Source: Micromonospora olivasterospora (lineage in GTDB: Bacteria > Actinomycetota > Actinomycetes > Mycobacteriales > Micromonosporaceae). From it: DNA of 64,000 bases. Position 1 is the first letter of the stretch. Each line of letters starts with the position of its first letter. Location of the stretch: NCBI RefSeq assembly GCF_007830265.1, contig NZ_VLKE01000001.1, positions 4,774,001 through 4,838,000 of the forward strand, written 5' to 3'. The position numbers were made by a program, and so were the translations under genes. The notes beneath the pieces are model-generated. The model saw nothing but the letters and a program-made list of their open reading frames with translations, did not search any database and was not told the origin of the DNA. Below, piece after piece: positions 46,901-55,501 of the stretch.

Positions 46901-48537
46901 GTCGCCTGCTCCAGACGTTGGAAGGCCACACCGACGAGGTGTTCGCGGTGACGTCGTGGCAGGAGGAGTCGGGCCAGCGGCTGCTGGCCTCCGCCAGCGG
47001 GGATCGGACGGTGCGGATCTGGGATGCGGCCGACGGTCGCCTGGTCCGGACGTTGGAAGGCCACACCGACGAGGTGTCGGCGGTGACGTCGTGGCAGGAG
47101 GCGTCGGGCCAGCGGCTGCTGGCCTCCGCCAGCGGGGATCGGACGGTGCGGATCTGGGATGCGGCCGACGGTCGCCTGGTCCGGACGTTGGAAGGCCACA
47201 CCGACTGGGTGTTGGCGGTGACGTCGTGGCCGGAGGAGTCGGGCGGGCGGATGCTGGCCTCCGCCGGCGGGGATCAGACGGTGCGGTTGTGGCCCCTGCC
47301 GGATAGTGCTGCGGGGTTGGCGGGGTTGCCTGCCGTGCCGGGTGGGCGGGCTGCCGCTGGAAACGACCCCGCACCTGTGCCCGCGACCAGTGTCGGGGAG
47401 CTGAGCGGCCGGATTGGCCGGGTTGAGGCAGCGGCCGCGGAGTTGGACGCGCACATCGGGCAGACTCCCGCCGGTGCTGCCACGCCGCCGCCGGTGGTGC
47501 CCCCGCAGTTGCTGACCGGCCACACCGAGGAGGTGCGGGCGGTGACGTCGTGGCAGGAGACGTCGGGCCAGCGGATGGTGGCCTCCGCCAGCGACGACCG
47601 AACGGTGCGGATCTGGGATGCGGCCGACGGTCGCCTGGTCCGGACGTTGGAAGGCCACACCGACGAGGTGTTGGCGGTGACGTCGTGGCAGGAGGAGTCG
47701 GGCCGGCGGCTGCTGGCCTCCGCCAGCGTGGACGAGACGGTGCGGATCTGGGATGCGGCCGACGGTCGCCTGCTCCGGACGTTGGAAGGCCACACCGACG
47801 AGGTGTTGGCGGTGACGTCGTGGCAGGAGGAATCGGGCCGGCGGCTGCTGGCCTCCGCCAGCGTGGACGAGACGGTGCGGATCTGGGATGCGGCCGTCGG
47901 CCGCCTGCTCCAGACGTTGGCAGGCCACACCGACGCGGTGTCGGCGGTGACGTCGTGGCAGGAGGAATCGGGCCAGCGGCTGCTGGCCTCCGCCAGCGCG
48001 GACGAGACGGTGCGGATCTGGGATGCGGCCGACGGCCGCCTGCTCCAGACGTTGGACGGCCACACCGACCCGGTGTTCGCGGTGACGTCGTGGCAGGCGG
48101 CGTCGGGCCAGCGGCTGCTGGCCTCCGCCAGCTGGGACGAGACGGTGCGGATCTGGGATGCGGCCGACGGTCGCCTGCTCCAGACGTTGGAAGGCCACAC
48201 CCGCCCGGTGTCGGCGGTGACGTCGTGGCAGGCGGCGTCGGGCCAGCGGCTGCTGGCCTCCGCCAGCGGGGATCAGACGGTGCGGATCTGGGATGCGGCC
48301 GACGGCCGCCTGCTCCAGACGTTGGAAGGACACACCGACTGGGTGTGGGCGGTGATGTCGTGGCCGGCGGGCCGGGCCGGCGGATGCTGGCCTCCGCCAG
48401 CGGGGATCGGACGGTGCGGTTGTGGCCCCTGCCGGATGGTGCTGCGGGGCTGGCGGGGTTGCCTGCCGTGCCGGGTGGGCGGGTTGCCGCTGGAAACAAC
48501 CCCGCACCTGTGCCCGCGACCAGTGTCGGGGCGTTGA
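40853..48537 (+). CDS. giant WD40 protein, part 6: end of propeller 10, intact module A2, propellers 11-14
   Basis: The longest unbroken stretch after the first. Module A2 (41148-44001) is intact: RTVRGFASAAGPAEAVVVYP start, a beta-rich middle with YVVVHGFGGRVSPVVLAHVA, helical region GEELVRHTREWVGG, and the OTU-like part with Cys codon at 43330 (GDGLLCLLDSLAQ) and ELAELFQVRVQVVEQGG; where OTU proteases end HYDPLF, this has GTFYPLF, so the catalytic His seems lost. Propellers 11 (44107-45024), 12 (45241-46160), 13 (46379-47294) and 14 (47513-48428) follow, seven blades each. A missing G at ~48366, in the same GCGGGCCGGGCC context as 35765, breaks the frame. Homology starts at 40853; the nominal stop is 48537. 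Confidence 0.75.
41148..44001 (+). repeat. module A2, second and intact copy of the duplicated segment
   Basis: Direct repeat of module A1 in the same orientation, separated from it by the seven propellers of array 2. It keeps one open frame throughout, so it is the copy to use for function prediction. Confidence 0.95.
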
Positions 48538-51500
48538 GCGGCCGGATTGGCCGGGTTGAGGCAGCGGCCGCGGAGTTGGACGCGCACGTCGGGCAGGCTC
48601 CCGCCGATGCTGCCACGCCGCCAGCAGTGGTGTCCCCGCAGCTGCTGACCGGCCACACCGGCATGGTGTCGGCGGTGACGTCGTGGCAGGAGGAGTCGGG
48701 CCGGCGGCTGCTGGCCTCCGCCAGCGGGGATCAGACGGTGCGGATCTGGGATGCGGCCGACGGCCGCCTGCTCCAGACATTGGACGGCCACACCGGCCCG
48801 GTGTACGCGGTGACCTCGTGGCAGGAGGGGCCGGGCCAGCGGCTGCTGGCCTCCGCCAGCAGGGACGAGACGGTGCGGATCTGGGATGCGGCCGACGGTC
48901 GCCTACTCCGGACATTGGCAGGCCACACCCGCTCGGTGTTGGCGGTGACATCGTGGGAGGAGGAGGGGTCGGGCCGGCGGCTGCTGGCCTCCGCCAGCAT
49001 GGACGAGACGGTGCGGATCTGGGATGCGGCCGACGGTCGCCTGCTCCAGACGTTGGAAGGCCACACCGACCCGGTGTTCGCGGTGACCTCGTGGCAGGAG
49101 GGGCCGGGCCGGCGGCTGCTGGCCTCCGCCAGCATGGACGAGACGGTGCGGATCTGGGATGCGGCCGACGGTCGCCTGCTCCAGACGTTGGAAGGCCACA
49201 CCGACCCGGTGTGGGCGGTGACGTCGTGGCAGGAGGAGTCGGGCCGGCGGCTGCTGGCCTCCGCCAGCGCGGACGAGACGGTGCGGATCTGGGATGCGGC
49301 CGACGGTCGCCTGCTCCAGACGTTGGAAGGCCACACCGACACGGTGTCGGCGGTGACGTCGTGGCAGGAGCAGTCGGGCCGGCGGCTGCTGGCCTCCGCC
49401 AGCGGGGACGAGACGGTGCGGATCTGGGATGCGGCCGACGGTCGCCTGGTCGGGACGTTGGAAGGCCACACCGACACGGTGTTGGCGGTGACGTCGTGGC
49501 CGGCGGGGCCGGGCCGGCGGATGCTGGCCTCCGCCGGCAGGGATCAGACGGTGCGGTTGTGGACCCTGCCGGGCGCTGCTGCGGGGCTGGCGGGGTTGCC
49601 TGCCGTGCCGGGTGGGCGGGTTGGCGCTGGAAACGACCCCGGACCTGTGTCCGGGACCAGTGTCGGGGAGTTGAGTGGCCGGGTTGGCCGGGTTGAGGCA
49701 GCGTCCGCGGAGTCGGACGTGCACGTCGGGCAGGCTCCCGCCGGTGCTGCCACGCCGCCGCCGGCGGTGGTGTCCCCGCGGCTGCTGACCGGCCACACCG
49801 AGTGGGTGCGGGCGGTGACGTCGTGGCAGGAGGAGTCGGGCCGGCGGATGCTGGCCTCCGCCGGCATGGATCGGACGGTGCGGATCTGGGATGCGGCCGA
49901 CGGCCGCCTGATCCAGACGTTGGAAGACCACACCGGCCCGGTGCGGGCGGTGACGTCGTGGCAGGAGGAATCGGGCCAGCGGCTGCTGGCCTCCGCCGGC
50001 ACGGATGGGACGGTGCGGATCTGGGATGCGGCCGACGGTCGCCTGATCGGGACGTTGGAAGGCCACACCGACGCGGTGTTGGCGGTGACGTCGTGGCAGG
50101 ACGAGTCGGGCCGGCAGCTGCTGGCCTCCGCCAGCGGGGACGAGACGGTGCGGATCTGGGATGCGGCCGACGGCCGCCTGCTCCAGACGTTGGAAGGCCA
50201 CACCGACCAGGTGTCGGCGGTGACGTCGTGGCAGGACGAGTCGGGCCGGCAGCTGCTGGCCTCCGCCAGCGACGACGAGACGGTGCGGATCTGGGATGCG
50301 GCCGACGGCCGCCTGCTCCAGACATTGGAAGGCCACACCGGCGAGGTGTTGGCGGTGACGTCGTGGCAGGACGAGTCGGGCCGGCAGCTGCTGGCCTCCG
50401 CCGGCAGGGATCAGACGGTGCGGATCTGGGATGCGGCCGACGGCCGCCTGCTCCAGACGTTGGAAGGCCACACCGACGAAGTGTGGGCGGTGACGTCGTG
50501 GGAGGAGGCGTCGGGCCGGCGGCTGCTGGCCTCTGCCGGCAGGGATCAGACGGTGCGGATCTGGGATGCGGCCGACGGTCGCCTGCTCCGGACGTTGGAA
50601 GGCCACACCCGCGCGGTGCGGGGGGTGACGTCGTGGCCGGCGGGGCCGGGCCGGCGGATGCTGGCCTCCGCCAGTCATGACCGGACGGTGCGGTTGTGGC
50701 CCCTGCCGGATGGTGCTGCAGGGCTGGCGGGATTGCCTGCCGCGCCGGGTGGGCGGGCTGCCGCTGGAAACGACCCCGCACCTGTGCCCGCGACCAGTGT
50801 CGGGGCGTTGAGTGGCCGGATTGGCCGGGTTGAGGCAGCGGCCGCGGAGTCGGACGCGCACGTCGGGCAGGCTCCCGCCGGTGCTGCCACGCCGCCGCCG
50901 GCGGTGGTGTCCCCGCGGCTGCTGACAGGCCACACCGGCCCGGTGTACGCGTCGACGTCGTGGCAGGAGGCGTCGGGCCGGCGGATGCTGGCCTCCGCCA
51001 GCGGGGACGAGACGGTGCGGATCTGGGATGCGGCCGACGGCCGCCTGATCTGGACGTTGGAAGGCCACACCGGCCCGGTGTTCGCGGTGACGTCGTGGCA
51101 GGAGGCGTCGGGCCGGCGGATACTGGCCTCCGCCGGCATGGATCGGACGGTGCGGATCTGGGATGCGGCCGACGGCCGCCTGCTCCGGACATTGGAAGGC
51201 CACACCGGCCCGGTGCGGGCGGTAACGTTGTGGCCGGCGGTGTCGGGCCGGCGGATGCTGGCCTCCACCAGCACGGATCGGACGGTGCGGATCTGGGATG
51301 CGGCCGACGGTCGCCTGATCCAGACGTTGGACCACACCGGCCCGGTGTGGGCGGTGACGTCGTGGCAGGAGGCGTCGGGCCGGCGGATGCGGGCCTCCAC
51401 CAGCAGGGATCGGACGGTGCGGATCTGGGATACGGCCGACCGTCGCCTGCTCCGGACGTTGGAAGGCCACACCGGCCCGGTGTTGGCGGTGACGTCGTGG

Positions 51501-51702
51501 CAGGAGGAATCGGGCCGGCGGCTGCTGGCCTCCGCCAGCGCGGATCGGACGGTACGGATCTGGGATACGGCCGACGGCCGCCTGCTCCAGACGTTGGAAG
51601 GCCACACCGGCCCGGTGTGGGGGGTGACATCCTGGCAGGCGGGGCCGGGCCGGCGGATGCTGGCCTCCGCAAGCCATGACGAGACGGTGCGGTTGTGGCC
51701 CC
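44107..51702 (+). repeat. WD40 array 3: propellers 11-17 (48 blades)
   Basis: Starts near 44107, 45241, 46379, 47513, 48647, 49786 and 50923; super-period 1,133-1,142 bp. Six propellers of seven blades and a last one of six. Propellers 15 and 16 resemble propellers 6 and 7 in linker and blade order, 13.06 kb apart. Confidence 0.95.
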
Positions 51703-51860
51703 TGCCGGATGATGCTGCGGGGCTGGCGGGATTGCCTGCCGTGCCGGGTGGGCGGGTTGCCGCTGGAAACAACCCCGAACCTGTGGCATTGACCGCCCAA
51801 AATGACTCGGACTCGCCAATGGAAGATGTGGACGACAACCCGGACTCGTCCATGTCGTAG
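48366..51860 (+). CDS. giant WD40 protein, part 7: propellers 15-17 and acidic C-terminus
   Basis: Final frame, beginning PGRRMLASASGDRTVRLWPL at the end of propeller 14. Propeller 15 (48647-49564) and propeller 16 (49786-50702) have seven blades; propeller 17 (50923-51702) has only six, and one of its junctions has lost a codon (TLDHTG for TLEGHTG near 51328). Its blade 1 has YASTSW, as in propeller 3. The protein ends with VALTAQNDSDSPMEDVDDNP and DSSMS, a short acidic tail unlike any linker, then TAG at 51858. No immunity-like gene follows. Confidence 0.75.
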   Translation, partial: GGPGRRMLASASGDRTVRLWPLPDGAAGLAGLPAVPGGRVAAGNNPAPVPATSVGALSGRIGRVEAAAAELDAHVGQAPADAATPPAVVSPQLLTGHTGMVSAVTSWQEESGRRLLASASGDQTVRIWDAADGRLLQTLDGHTGPVYAVTSWQEGPGQRLLASASRDETVRIWDAADGRLLRTLAGHTRSVLAVTSWEEEGSGRRLLASASMDETVRIWDAADGRLLQTLEGHTDPVFAVTSWQEGPGRRLLASASMDETVRIWDAADGRLLQTLEGHTDPVWAVTSWQEESGRRLLASASADETVRIWDAADGRLLQTLEGHTDTVSAVTSWQEQSGRRLLASASGDETVRIWDAADGRLVGTLEGHTDTVLAVTSWPAGPGRRMLASAGRDQTVRLWTLPGAAAGLAGLPAVPGGRVGAGNDPGPVSGTSVGELSGRVGRVEAASAESDVHVGQAPAGAATPPPAVVSPRLLTGHTEWVRAVTSWQEESGRRMLASAGMDRTVRIWDAADGRLIQTLEDHTGPVRAVTSWQEESGQRLLASAGTDGTVRIWDAADGRLIGTLEGHTDAVLAVTSWQDESGRQLLASASGDETVRIWDAADGRLLQTLEGHTDQVSAVTSWQDESGRQLLASASDDETVRIWDAADGRLLQTLEGHTGEVLAVTSWQDESGRQLLASAGRDQTVRIWDAADGRLLQTLEGHTDEVWAVTSWEEASGRRLLASAGRDQTVRIWDAADGRLLRTLEGHTRAVRGVTSWPAGPGRRMLASASHDRTVRLWPLPDGAAGLAGLPAAPGGRAAAGNDPAPVPATSVGALSGRIGRVEAAAAESDAHVGQAPAGAATPPPAVVSPRLLTGHTGPVYASTSWQEASGRRMLASASGDETVRIWDAADGRLIWTLEGHTGPVFAVTSWQEASGRRILASAGMDRTVRIWDAADGRLLRTLEGHTGPVRAVTLWPAVSGRRMLASTSTDRTVRIWDAADGRLIQTLDHTGPVWAVTSWQEASGRRMRASTSRDRTVRIWDTADRRLLRTLEGHTGPVLAVTSWQEESGRRLLASASADRTVRIWDTADGRLLQTLEGHTGPVWGVTSWQAGPGRRMLASASHDETVRLWPLPDDAAGLAGLPAVPGGRVAAGNNPEPVALTAQNDSDSPMEDVDDNPDSSMS

Positions 51861-51944
51861 ATGGACGAGGTAGCGACGCCGTTGTTGACTCCGCTCGATG
51901 GTGGGTCGGTGGATGGCTTCGTACGGGCCCCTGGTATGGATGCT

Positions 51945-52055
51945 TGCCCGCCGCCGGGGCGTACGACGGGCCGAGACCCGCTCGAAGGCATTGCCGCCAC
52001 GGCGGACGATCCCGGTCCGCTCACCGACGCTCAGCGGAATCCAGTACACGTCCAC
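51945..52055 (-). pseudogene. 5' fragment of a minus-strand accessory gene
   Basis: From GTG 52055 on the minus strand: DVYWIPLSVGERTGIVRRGG and NAFERVSARRTPRRR, resembling the start of small actinomycete proteins of unknown function that begin with DVYWIPLGAGG. Similarity fades after about 36 codons; the frame then runs antisense through the end of the giant gene and is meaningless there. Probably cut when the giant locus and this DNA were joined. Confidence 0.45.
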
Positions 52056-52064
52056 AGTAGTCGA

Positions 52065-52240
52065 TCATTCCGTGCGTATGCTGCCGATCGGCAGGCCCAT
52101 CGCGCTTACCATGGCCTGCCGTTCGGCCCGCACCTGTTCCTTGCGGGCCAGCACAGCAGGGCGGTGTACTCGGCGATGTCGTCCGTTCCCGGCACGGCCC
52201 GTTGGACCAACGGCCGGGAATCCGGCGCTAAAGCGTTGGG
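52065..52240 (-). pseudogene. decayed small minus-strand gene with a 5-bp insertion
   Basis: The end reads ARKEQVRAERQAMVSAMGLP and IGSIRTE to TGA at 52065-52067; upstream, in another frame, lies ALAPDSRPLVQRAVPGTDDI and AEYTALL. A duplicated TGCTG near 52152-52160 separates the two halves (CTGCTG-TGCTGG). Without it one reading frame AEYTALLARKEQ results. A helical, charged peptide of unknown family, upstream of and in the same direction as the DVYWIPL fragment. Confidence 0.45.
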
Positions 52241-52280
52241 GTGGCGGGCTGCACGGCCGGATCGACGGGCCGGATCAGCC

Positions 52281-52306
52281 GTCCCGGAAACGCTCGTTTC
52301 CGGGAC
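52281..52306. promoter_or_regulatory. perfect 11-bp inverted repeat
   Basis: GTCCCGGAAAC (52281-52291) and GTTTCCGGGAC (52296-52306) with a 4-nt centre. It could be an RNA hairpin or an operator of the decayed minus-strand genes. It lies outside the IS21 end, 86 bp before it. Confidence 0.45.
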
Positions 52307-52511
52307 GATCCACTACCGGGCGCGGCCGCCGATGTTCCCGCAGGCCGCCGAGTCCCGAAACCCGTCCCGGAACCGGCGTGTCGTCGCCGTGTGTCGGGGT
52401 ACGGCCTGGAGTGCAGAGCTAAGTACAGCTGATCTTGCAGAGGTGCGCACTGTTTGTCCGTCGTCAGCGGGTGACTGAGGGTGAGGCTGCTCGGGTCGTG
52501 ATCGGGCAGAC

Positions 52512-53301
52512 GTGGGGCGGCTGGCGATGGGAGCGATGGATGAGCAGCGGTGGCTGGATGTGCGCCGGTTCCGGGCGTTGCACGAGGCTGGTGCGAGTGT
52601 CTCGGAGATCGCTCGTGAGACGGGCCTGAACTGGCGGACGGTGAAGAAGTACCTGGCTGCTGGTAGCGGCGAGGTGGTGCCGCCGGTTCGGGCGCGGCCG
52701 GCTCGGGGGCAGTTGATCGACGTGTTCGCGCACGTGGTCGATGCGTGGCTGCGGGCGGAGTTGCTGCTCAAGGGCACGGTGATCCATGAACGCCTTGTCG
52801 AGCAGTACGGGTTCACCGGCAACTATCAGCGGGTGAAGCTGTATCTGCAGCAGGCCCGGCCGCGGATCGCTGCGGAGTTGGGGATCAGTCCGGATCAGCT
52901 GGCCGGGCTGCACCGCCGGTTCGAGGTCGTTCCGGGCGCCCAGGCGCAGGTGGACTGGGGCGACGAAGGCGGCATCCTGGCCCATGTCGGGATCCCGAAG
53001 GTGTACTCGTTTCACATGGTGCTGTCGTACTCGCGGGACCCGTTCTGCTGTTTCACCACCAGCCGGGACCTGGCCGCGTTCTGGGAGTGTCACCGGCGGG
53101 CGTTCGCGCACTTCGGCGGGGTTCCCGGGGCGATCGTCTACGACCGGACCAAGACCGTGGTCCGCCGGCATGTCGCCCCGGGCCAGGCGGTGCCGCTGCA
53201 CCCGGAAGCGGTCGCGTTCGCCGGGCACTACGACTTCGACATCGATGTGCTGGCCGCCTATCGGCCGACCGGCAAAGGGCGGGTCGAACGGCAGGTCACC
53301 A
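52512..53301 (+). pseudogene. istA: IstA transposase, 5' part (split by the IS4-family insertion)
   Basis: DDE transposase of IS21. Residues 1-60 hold the helix-turn-helix (DVRRFRALHEAGASVSEIAR; ETGLNWRTVKKYLAAG); the integrase core has the first Asp in QAQVDWGDEGG and the second in GAIVYDRTKTVV. It is cut after RVERQVT at the 10-bp target duplication. Joining 53301 to 54849 restores QVTIIRDHVLAGRAF and one frame of 480 residues (790 + 653 nt). GTG 52512 or ATG 52527/52536 may be the start. As it stands the element cannot make full IstA. Confidence 0.9.
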
Positions 53302-54838
53302 CAACACCGTTGCGTTTAGCGCCGTGAGCGGGAGGCAAGCCCCTTTTCGAAGATTGTGATGTCGGCGTGGAAGGTGTAGGTCTGCGTGGTTGCGGGGTGC
53401 TGTCCGGCGTTCGGGCTGTACTTGCTGGTCGGGTTCTTGCGGGAGCGGGCCTTGATTCGAGGGCGGCGCCAGGCGGGTAGGAGGTCGGCCAGCGCGGCGT
53501 GGCCTATCGTGCCGAGGAGGTCGGTTGAGCTGCCGGGAAGGATTCCGCTGGCGGTGGTGATCGTGTCGGCGGCGGCGTCGATGAGGACGGTGAAGCTGAT
53601 CCGGTCCATGTCCAGGCCGGGCTGGGTGCAGGTGGCGTCTGCTGCCGCGCGGATGAGGGCCTGGTAGGCGGTGAGCAGGGCGTACACCTCCTGCTCGATC
53701 CCGGGGATGCTGCGGGAGCGCAGGACGCGGCCGTCGAGCATGGTCGCTTTGATCGAGAAATACGTGGTTTCGGCCTGCCAGCGTTCGTGGTAGAGGTCCA
53801 CGAGTTCGTGGGCGGGGTAGCGGGTGTGGTCTGTCAGGCTGGTGATCAGCCGCCACTGCTCGCGCCGCAGGCTGCCGTCGGCCAGTGTGACGGTGACCTG
53901 CGCTTCGATGACCCGCACCAGGATGAGAGCGGGTAGGCTGCCGTAGCCGATGCGGGCCAGGTAGGAGCCGTCGGGTAGGCGACGCTGGATGGTCGGGCAG
54001 CGGCGGGCGGATGAGCGGACCAGGAACTGCGCGCCGGTGGCGCCGACGTCGCGCAGGAATTCCGCGGCGTCGAAGCCGGCGTCGGCCAGCAGCAGCATCG
54101 TGCGGTCCAGGACGCCCAGAAGCCGCCGCGCGTAAGCCAGTTCGCCTTCTGTTTCGGGGCCGAAGGCCGCGGCGAGCAGGGCGCGGGTCCCACACTCGAT
54201 CACCACGAGCAGCCGTAGCAGCGGGTAGCCGAACTCCAGCTTGTCTCCTACGCGTTTGGGGTAGCGCCAGGTGACCCGTTCCTCGTCGGGCACGTGCAGG
54301 TGGGTGCCGTCGATGGCCACGGTACGCAGGCCCCGGTAGAACACGCCGGGCTGGCCGAGCAGACCGACGGCACCGGCCAGGGTCTCGAACAGGCGCCGTA
54401 GCGGCGCTACTCCGACCCGGCGGCGAGCGCGTGACAGTGAGGAGATACTCGGCCGCGTCAGGCACAAGCCGGCCAGGGCCGCGGTCAGCTTCCCCCACGT
54501 CGCTCGGTAGGAACAGCGGTCGAGCAGGGCGAGTGCGAGGACGAAGTACACCACGACCCGAGACGGCAGCAGCCGCAGCCGCTTCTCGCGTGTCCCGGTT
54601 TCTTCCAGCACCGCGTCGACCAGGTCGAAGTCGATGATCTGGGTCAACTCGCCCAGATGTCCGGGCGCGTGCACACCCCCGGCTACCTCGATCGACCGGG
54701 TGATGACAGACTTCTCCTGCAACGGGACTCCTGAGGCATGATCTTCTTGCTCGACACAAGTTGATCTATCAGAAGTCCCGTTCGCGTCTTCAAAGTCCCC
54801 CTTGACTCATCCGCCGATCGCCAAACGCAACGGCGTTG
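53302..54838 (-). mobile_element. IS4-family insertion sequence nested in istA
   Basis: Terminal inverted repeats: CAACACCGTTGCGTTTAGCG at the left and, on the other strand, CAACGCCGTTGCGTTTGGCG at the right (two mismatches). It is flanked by a perfect 10-bp duplication CAGGTCACCA at 53292-53301 and 54839-54848. Length 1,537 bp with a single transposase gene. Intact ends, intact gene and a perfect target duplication indicate a recent insertion. Confidence 0.95.
53316..54722 (-). CDS. IS4-family DDE transposase
   Basis: A 468-residue transposase. The N-terminal domain (HLGELTQIIDFDLVDAVLEE; LPSRVVVYFVLALALLDR) is the IS4 N-terminal fold. The catalytic core has the first Asp in TVAIDGTHLHVPD and the second in LLLADAGFDAAEF; the Glu lies in the IS4 YREK signature: Tyr in DLYHERWQAETTYFSIK followed by Arg (+3), Glu (+7) and Lys (+14). 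The start is 113 bp inside the right end. It seems fully intact and so may be active. Confidence 0.95.
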   Translation of the reverse strand: MQEKSVITRSIEVAGGVHAPGHLGELTQIIDFDLVDAVLEETGTREKRLRLLPSRVVVYFVLALALLDRCSYRATWGKLTAALAGLCLTRPSISSLSRARRRVGVAPLRRLFETLAGAVGLLGQPGVFYRGLRTVAIDGTHLHVPDEERVTWRYPKRVGDKLEFGYPLLRLLVVIECGTRALLAAAFGPETEGELAYARRLLGVLDRTMLLLADAGFDAAEFLRDVGATGAQFLVRSSARRCPTIQRRLPDGSYLARIGYGSLPALILVRVIEAQVTVTLADGSLRREQWRLITSLTDHTRYPAHELVDLYHERWQAETTYFSIKATMLDGRVLRSRSIPGIEQEVYALLTAYQALIRAAADATCTQPGLDMDRISFTVLIDAAADTITTASGILPGSSTDLLGTIGHAALADLLPAWRRPRIKARSRKNPTSKYSPNAGQHPATTQTYTFHADITIFEKGLASRSRR

Positions 54839-54848
54839 CAGGTCACCA

Positions 54849-55501
54849 TCATCCGCGATCATGTCCTGGCCGGGCGGGCGTTCTCGTCGCTGGCCGAACT
54901 CGACGCCACGTTCATGGCCTGGGTGCCACAGCGGCGGGCCGTAAGGCATCGCACCCACGGCGAGATCATCGGCGTGCGGGCGGTCCGCGACCACGCCGCG
55001 CTGCGACCGATCCCCGCCCGGCCGTATGTGGTCGCCGACCGGCATCTGCGGCACGTCGGCAAGGACTGCCTGGTCGCCTACGCCGGCAACCTCTACTCCG
55101 TGCCGGCCCGACGGGTCCGCCACCGCCAACTCGTGGAGATTCGGGCGACCGCCGCCACGATCACTATTCACGCCATCGTGCCCGGTCTGGACGGCACCAC
55201 GCTGCTGGCCACGCACCAGCGGGCCGTGGGCCGCGGCGCCCGCGTGGTCGACGAGAGCCACTGGGACGGTCTGCCCGACGGACACACCCGGGCCGTCACC
55301 ATCGGCGACCCCGACAGCGGGCAGTCGACCGCACGCCGACCGGCCCGTCACGACGGCGGCCAGGGGCCGCTGCAAGCCCTGCTCAACCGGGCCGCCGCCG
55401 CCCAGATCGCCGTCGAGGCCCGGCCGCTGTCGGTCTATGAGCAGATCGCTGCGGCCAGCCCGTTCACCAACCGCCCACACCTGAAGGACGTCTCGAAGTG
55501 A
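54849..55501 (+). pseudogene. istA: IstA transposase, 3' part
   Basis: Remaining C-terminal region of IstA after the nested insertion: IIRDHVLAGRAFSSLAELDA, the strand-rich domain VADRHLRHVGKDCLVAYAGN and LYSVPARRVRHRQLVEIRAT, and the Gly/His-containing tail ending RPHLKDVSK. GTG 54836 lies in the IS4 end and would not give a functional protein. Its stop overlaps istB (GTGAGTG), preserving the IS21 translational coupling. Confidence 0.9.

Noticed and set aside
26400..51702. CRISPR array because of many regular repeats
   Set aside because: The units are 135 bp, head to tail with no unique spacers, and code for protein. No cas genes are present.
22829..51860. STAND/NLR-type defence protein with NACHT ATPase or kinase plus WD40 sensor
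   Set aside because: No Walker A/B pair, kinase motif or known death-fold effector could be found in the non-WD parts; only papain-like and OTU-like segments are visible.
51861..52478. Plus-strand open frame starting right after the giant gene's stop, as a possible immunity gene
   Set aside because: It reads through the IS21 left end, has no ribosome-binding site or recognisable fold, and lies opposite better-looking minus-strand remnants.
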